Assembly: GCA_900546085.1 (NCBI GenBank)
Contig: URBS01000092.1
Coordinates: 1-9,100 of the forward strand
Direction of reading: 5' to 3'
Source of the DNA: an uncultured Collinsella sp.
Lineage (GTDB): Bacteria; Actinomycetota; Coriobacteriia; Coriobacteriales; Coriobacteriaceae
DNA: 9,100 bases
Positions 6,602-9,100 of the stretch are shown one piece after another (the stretch's first letter is position 1; each line of letters starts with the position of its first letter). Position numbers and translations under genes: made by a program. The notes below the pieces were generated by a model. The model made no database searches, was not told where the DNA came from, and saw nothing but the letters and a program-made list of their open reading frames with translations.

Positions 6602-6740
6602 GATCTGTAACAGTAACTCGGCAAAATCGACCCTAGATGTTACAGATCAAGACAAACAATCGATATCGACCTAAATAATCTTAATCTGTAACATCTAGCC
6701 CGTTTTCGGCCTTGGAACTGTTACAGATCAAGACAAACAA
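6602..6740. repeat. tandem pair of palindromic repeats (period 81 bp)
   Basis: Each unit has 10-bp terminal inverted repeats, ATCTGTAACA and TGTTACAGAT, around a 25-nt core. Unit 1 has arms at 6603-6612 and 6638-6647; unit 2 has arms at 6684-6693 and 6719-6728. The right arm plus flank forms an exact 22-bp direct repeat at 6638-6659 and 6719-6740. The cores do not match directly (4/25) but match better as reverse complements (13/25). Together with the hairpin before it, this fills the 252-bp spacer between thiD and the next gene; I see no coding there. Confidence 0.8.
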
Positions 6741-6749
6741 ACGAAACAA

Positions 6750-6784
6750 GCCCCCGCAAGAGGAACTCTGTGGTGGTTTGGGGC
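6750..6784 (-). terminator. weak candidate terminator of the SGNH hydrolase gene
   Basis: On the minus strand, just past the TAG of the hydrolase gene, GCCCC (6784-6780) can pair with GGGGC (6754-6750). The loop contains a nested AGAG-TTC-CTCT hairpin, and the interrupted T-rich run TTGTTTCGTTTGTTTG follows. The outer stem is only 5 bp, so confidence is low. Confidence 0.3.
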
Positions 6785-6788
6785 CGTG

Positions 6789-7448
6789 CTACTCACCGAG
6801 CATCTCTTTGAGCTTGGCTGCCACGGCATGTCCCAAGCTCTCGTGGCTTTCGGGCATCATATGCAGATAGTCGATATCGCCCGGCTCGGCATAATCGGCG
6901 GCATTCAAAAGGTCGCAGCCAAACTGCTCAGCCACATGCGCGTAGTACTCACCAAAATGTTCCGAGGCTTCTACGGAATGCTCGTCAAAGTCGGTCATAT
7001 ATACATCGGCGATCTGCGGCTTAATCTTGATAGGTGCCATCAGCAGAATCCGTGGGCAGGGCGCGGCATCGGTCCAGGCAAACGCACGGACGGCGCGAAT
7101 CAACGCCATGGCACCACGGGCGATATCGGAAGCTGTCACGCCAAAGACCGTCTTACAGTCGTTGGTGCCCAGCATGATCACAATGGCGTCCAGCGGCTTA
7201 TGGGCCTCGAGCAGCATCGGAAGTGCGCGGATGCCGTTAAGATTGGTGTCCAGATGGCACATGTCGTCGCGTACCGTCGTGCGGCCGTTGAGGCCTTCTT
7301 CAATTACATGCCAGCCCTCGCCTAAGTCACGTTGGGCCACGCCGCACCAGCGCACATCCTGCGCATAGCGCACCGCGGTGCCGTCGCGCATGCCCGCCGG
7401 ATCGTAACCATAGGTGTTGCTGTCGCCAAAGCATAGAACGTTTTTCAT
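6789..7448 (-). CDS. SGNH/GDSL-family hydrolase (arylesterase-like)
   Basis: The 219-residue product is an SGNH hydrolase, a serine esterase/lipase fold that cleaves acyl or aryl esters, including acetyl groups on carbohydrates. Block I is FGDSNTYGYD with nucleophile S10. Block II is GLNGRTT with G52 (oxyanion-hole Gly). Block III is MLGTND with N96. Block V is the D-X2-H pair D193/H196 in GDIDYLHMMPESH. The GLNGRTT form resembles the subgroup of small cytosolic arylesterases. There is no signal peptide or membrane span, so it should act in the cytoplasm. The ATG at 7448 has GAGGGG upstream on the minus strand and places GDS at the expected distance. It lies 78 bp after the PARG-like gene but beyond that gene's terminator, so it is probably a separate unit; no clear promoter is seen. 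The natural substrate is not predictable. Confidence 0.9.
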   Translation of the reverse strand: MKNVLCFGDSNTYGYDPAGMRDGTAVRYAQDVRWCGVAQRDLGEGWHVIEEGLNGRTTVRDDMCHLDTNLNGIRALPMLLEAHKPLDAIVIMLGTNDCKTVFGVTASDIARGAMALIRAVRAFAWTDAAPCPRILLMAPIKIKPQIADVYMTDFDEHSVEASEHFGEYYAHVAEQFGCDLLNAADYAEPGDIDYLHMMPESHESLGHAVAAKLKEMLGE

Positions 7449-7466
7449 CGTAAGCCCCTCGCTCAG

Positions 7467-7501
7467 TAAAAAGCCGACGGAAGCAGCCTCTCCCGTCGGC
7501 T
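7467..7501 (-). terminator. Rho-independent terminator of the PARG-like gene
   Basis: Read on the minus strand, a 9-bp perfect stem, AGCCGACGG / CCGTCGGCT (7501-7493 with 7480-7472), with a 12-nt loop, runs directly into TTTTT (7472-7468). It lies 26 bp past the stop of the PARG-like gene and before the start of the SGNH gene. Confidence 0.88.
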
Positions 7502-7526
7502 CGACCTATCTGTCAGCACGTACCGA

Positions 7527-8660
7527 TTACAGGTACTTGCGCCAATCGTCCTCGTCCTCATCATCCTCGGTAGCAGCCTGGGCCTGCTCGGCGGCGCGAG
7601 CTGCCGCAGCGCGAGCGGCAACCTGGGCATAGGACTCCTCGTTGCGCTCGGGGAAGTTTGCCAGCACGTGCTCGAACTTGGCAAAATCCTCATCCCAGCG
7701 CGTAGAAGGCACGGCAAAGAAGACTTGCTTGACCTTGAAGTCGCCCGATGCGAGCTCCTTGCGGAAAATCTCGGCCACGGCCTCGGCATCAAAACCGTTG
7801 TTGTCGCAGCCCCAAGCGCCCAGTACGAGCTTCTCGCGACCCAGCTCGTCGCAGATGGCGAGCACAAAGCGGATACGGTCGCGCAGCGCGTCCAGCAGCG
7901 CATCGTCGCTCACGCGGTACTCCTGGCGTGCGCGCTTGGCATTGGGCGCGGCGGCCACGATCACATCGGCATACGCATGCACGTGGTTGCGGTCGAAGCG
8001 CACCGCAGGCACCACCAGGGCGCGGTTACGATAGAGCTCGCAGTTGATGTTGCGGCGACGGTTCTCGCCGTACCACTTACGCTGCCTATCGAGAACGTTG
8101 TACAGATACGAATCGGCGCACAGCGTGGCCTCCTGGCCCAGATAACCCTGAATATATCCACCGCCCGGATTGGTAAACGAGGCAAAGGCGAGCACGGCCA
8201 TGTCGCAGAACTGCGCATAGCCGCGACCGTTATCGAGGATTGCCTGCGTGGCGGAGGCATCAAGCACAGTGACCTCGGGCAGGACCGGAGCGGGCTCCTC
8301 AGCAGGCGCGGACTCAGCTTCGGCGATTTCCTCGGCAGGCTCCTCGACGGGCTCGGGCGCCGCCTCGGTCTCGGGCGCCGCCTCGACCTCGGTAGTCTCC
8401 GCGTTCTCGACGTCCTCGGCGACCTGCTCTTCGGCGGCCACAGCACTCTGAACCTTGGCCTTCATCGCCGCGACAAAGCCGGCAGGCATACCGTCAAACT
8501 CGCGAACACCGGCGAGCGAACGCTCGATATCCTTGGCGCACGCTTCGGACACAGTTGCCACGTGACGCTCGGCGGCCTTGGCACGGGCCTCGCGCTTGGG
8601 ATTGGGCTGACCCGCTCGGTTGGACCTGCGGTTACGGTTCCTGTTGTCGACGTCTGCCAT
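7527..8660 (-). CDS. TIGR02452 / microbial PARG-like (DUF2263) protein with Glu/Ala/Pro-rich insert
   Basis: This 377-residue protein carries the TIGR02452/PF10021 domain, related to bacterial poly(ADP-ribose) glycohydrolases that hydrolyse ADP-ribose polymers. The core runs from about 128 to 345: FASFTNPGGG (159-168), the signature GGG-X7-QE (166-177), ADSYLYNVL, VVPAVRFDRN, a VIVAAAPNAKRA strand-turn, and the Gly-rich LGAWGC with VAEIFRKEL. The usual QEE reads QEA (Q176, E177, A178), so the residue that is catalytic in characterised bacterial PARGs is missing. Before the core lie a basic Arg/Asn-rich tail (1-30), a helical segment (31-72) that matches the family's N-terminal part, and a low-complexity Glu/Ala/Pro stretch (about 76-127). 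The C-terminus is Ala-rich and ends in an acidic tail. The ATG at 8660 follows AGGAAAGGTGG. Activity is uncertain: it may be a weak hydrolase or an ADP-ribose binder. Confidence 0.85.
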   Translation of the reverse strand: MADVDNRNRNRRSNRAGQPNPKREARAKAAERHVATVSEACAKDIERSLAGVREFDGMPAGFVAAMKAKVQSAVAAEEQVAEDVENAETTEVEAAPETEAAPEPVEEPAEEIAEAESAPAEEPAPVLPEVTVLDASATQAILDNGRGYAQFCDMAVLAFASFTNPGGGYIQGYLGQEATLCADSYLYNVLDRQRKWYGENRRRNINCELYRNRALVVPAVRFDRNHVHAYADVIVAAAPNAKRARQEYRVSDDALLDALRDRIRFVLAICDELGREKLVLGAWGCDNNGFDAEAVAEIFRKELASGDFKVKQVFFAVPSTRWDEDFAKFEHVLANFPERNEESYAQVAARAAAARAAEQAQAATEDDEDEDDWRKYL

Positions 8661-8706
8661 ACGTGGCCACCTTTCCTGTCGCTGCCGCTATCGGCTTTTC
8701 CCATCC

Positions 8707-8712
8707 ATGATA
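8707..8712 (-). promoter_or_regulatory. candidate -10 box for the PARG-like gene
   Basis: TATCAT on the minus strand, about 47 bp before the ATG at 8660 and just after the upstream gene's terminator, could start a separate transcript. There is no recognisable -35 (the position holds part of the terminator), so support is weak. Confidence 0.3.
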
Positions 8713-8725
8713 CCCCGCCGCGTAC

Positions 8726-8751
8726 AAAAAAGACGGCCCCGAAGGACCGCC
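8726..8751 (-). terminator. Rho-independent terminator of the Bax inhibitor-1 family gene
   Basis: On the minus strand, GGCGGTCC (8751-8744) pairs with GGGCCGTC (8739-8732) over 8 bp, including two G-U pairs. The loop is a stable TTCG tetraloop, followed at once by TTTTTT (8731-8726). It ends transcription about 50 bp past the stop codon at 8801. Confidence 0.9.
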
Positions 8752-8800
8752 TTTCACATCGTTTTACCGCGTCCGACAAGAAACGCTGCAATCCCCCGCG

Positions 8801-9050
8801 CTAGTCGCGACGACCGAGGATGTTCAGGATGCGCAGAAACACGTTGATGATGTCCACGAACAGGCTGGATGCCATGAGCACGGCGTTGGGCAGCGTGGGC
8901 GGCACCGTCGTTGCCACATAGGTGTCGTAGCCGATGAAGCCGGCAAACACCACGATCACGATCAGGTCGGTGATGGTCTGCGAAACGCCCATGAACATCA
9001 GCACGATCTCAACCAGAATAGTGGCGAGCAGAATGCCAAAGCCGATGCCA
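8801..9050 (-). CDS. Bax inhibitor-1 / YccA family membrane protein, C-terminal part (5' end lost to adapter)
   Basis: Only the last 82 residues are genomic. They contain two strongly hydrophobic segments (about the first 20 residues, and TDLIVIVVFAGFIGYDTYVA) and the family's terminal signature, here SSLFVDIINVFLRILNILGRRD. This compares with LYLDFINLFLYLLRLLG in YccA/YbhL-type proteins. The Asp in GYDT and the Asp in VDIIN fit the conserved acidic pair that forms the pH-sensing pore in characterised homologues. Full-length members have about 220-240 residues and seven spans, so about two thirds is missing. The open frame continues upstream to 9067 only by translating adapter (MCSSDL), so that start is false. 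The gene ends ahead of a strong terminator. Family call is good; the role in this organism (ion leak, protease regulation) is unknown. Confidence 0.88.
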
Positions 9051-9100
9051 AGATCGGAAGAGCACACGTCTGAACTCCAGTCACTAGCTTATCTCGTATG
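9051..9100 (+). other. terminal Illumina TruSeq indexed adapter (contamination)
   Basis: From 9051 the sequence is AGATCGGAAGAGCACACGTC and on through TCCAGTCAC (to 9084). The six-base index TAGCTT (9085-9090) and the first ten bases of the constant tail (ATCTCGTATG, 9091-9100) follow. This is the indexed P7-side adapter in full order; TAGCTT matches TruSeq index 10 as I recall. None of it is genomic, and the true contig ends at or just before 9050. Confidence 0.99.

Noticed and set aside
6602..6740. CRISPR array
   Set aside because: Only two units, with palindromic arms and spacers of unequal kind; no cas genes. The pattern is that of an intergenic palindromic repeat.
7668..8804. 378-codon open frame on the plus strand
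   Set aside because: It is antisense to the PARG-like gene and its terminator. The translation is His/Arg/Gly/Leu-rich with no family features.

Overview
The window looks like chromosomal DNA from a high-GC anaerobic actinobacterium of the class Coriobacteriia, most likely Collinsella or a close relative. I infer this from the GC-rich codon use, the short form of ThiC, the gene types and my impression of the proteins; no search was run. It also carries two pieces of Illumina TruSeq adapter. One lies inside thiC (4208-4248). The other makes up the right-hand end (9051-9100). The window is therefore an uncleaned draft contig.

Layout. Bases 1-983 (minus) hold the N-terminal 5'-3' nuclease part of DNA polymerase I. 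A divergent M18 metallo-aminopeptidase follows (1150-2547, plus), then a long palindromic intergenic element (2561-2627) and a YaaA/UPF0246 peroxide-stress protein (2651-3460, plus). A small single-span membrane protein of unknown function (3484-4005, minus) converges on yaaA. It is divergent from the thiamin pyrimidine genes: a promoter, a TPP riboswitch (4077-4171), thiC (4176-5527, broken by adapter) and thiD (5706-6536), with thiD behind its own hairpin and TATAAT box. A repeat-rich spacer (6537-6788) separates thiD from three minus-strand genes: an SGNH/GDSL esterase (6789-7448), a TIGR02452/microbial PARG-like protein (7527-8660), and the C-terminal part of a Bax inhibitor-1/YccA family membrane protein (8801-9050) that runs into the terminal adapter. 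Rho-independent terminators lie between the last three.

How the genes work together. ThiC makes the hydroxymethylpyrimidine phosphate moiety of thiamin and ThiD phosphorylates it, so these two act in sequence. The riboswitch upstream of thiC would close the feedback loop on TPP, and the thiC Shine-Dalgarno sequence lies within the aptamer's 3' end. The other genes look like unlinked housekeeping functions.

I found no new multi-gene system. The points most worth a second look are the adapter junctions; the PARG-like protein, whose catalytic QEE motif reads QEA and which carries a Glu/Ala/Pro-rich insert; the riboswitch that appears to contain its own RBS; and three families of palindromic intergenic repeats, one of them a tandem pair with an apparently inverted core.
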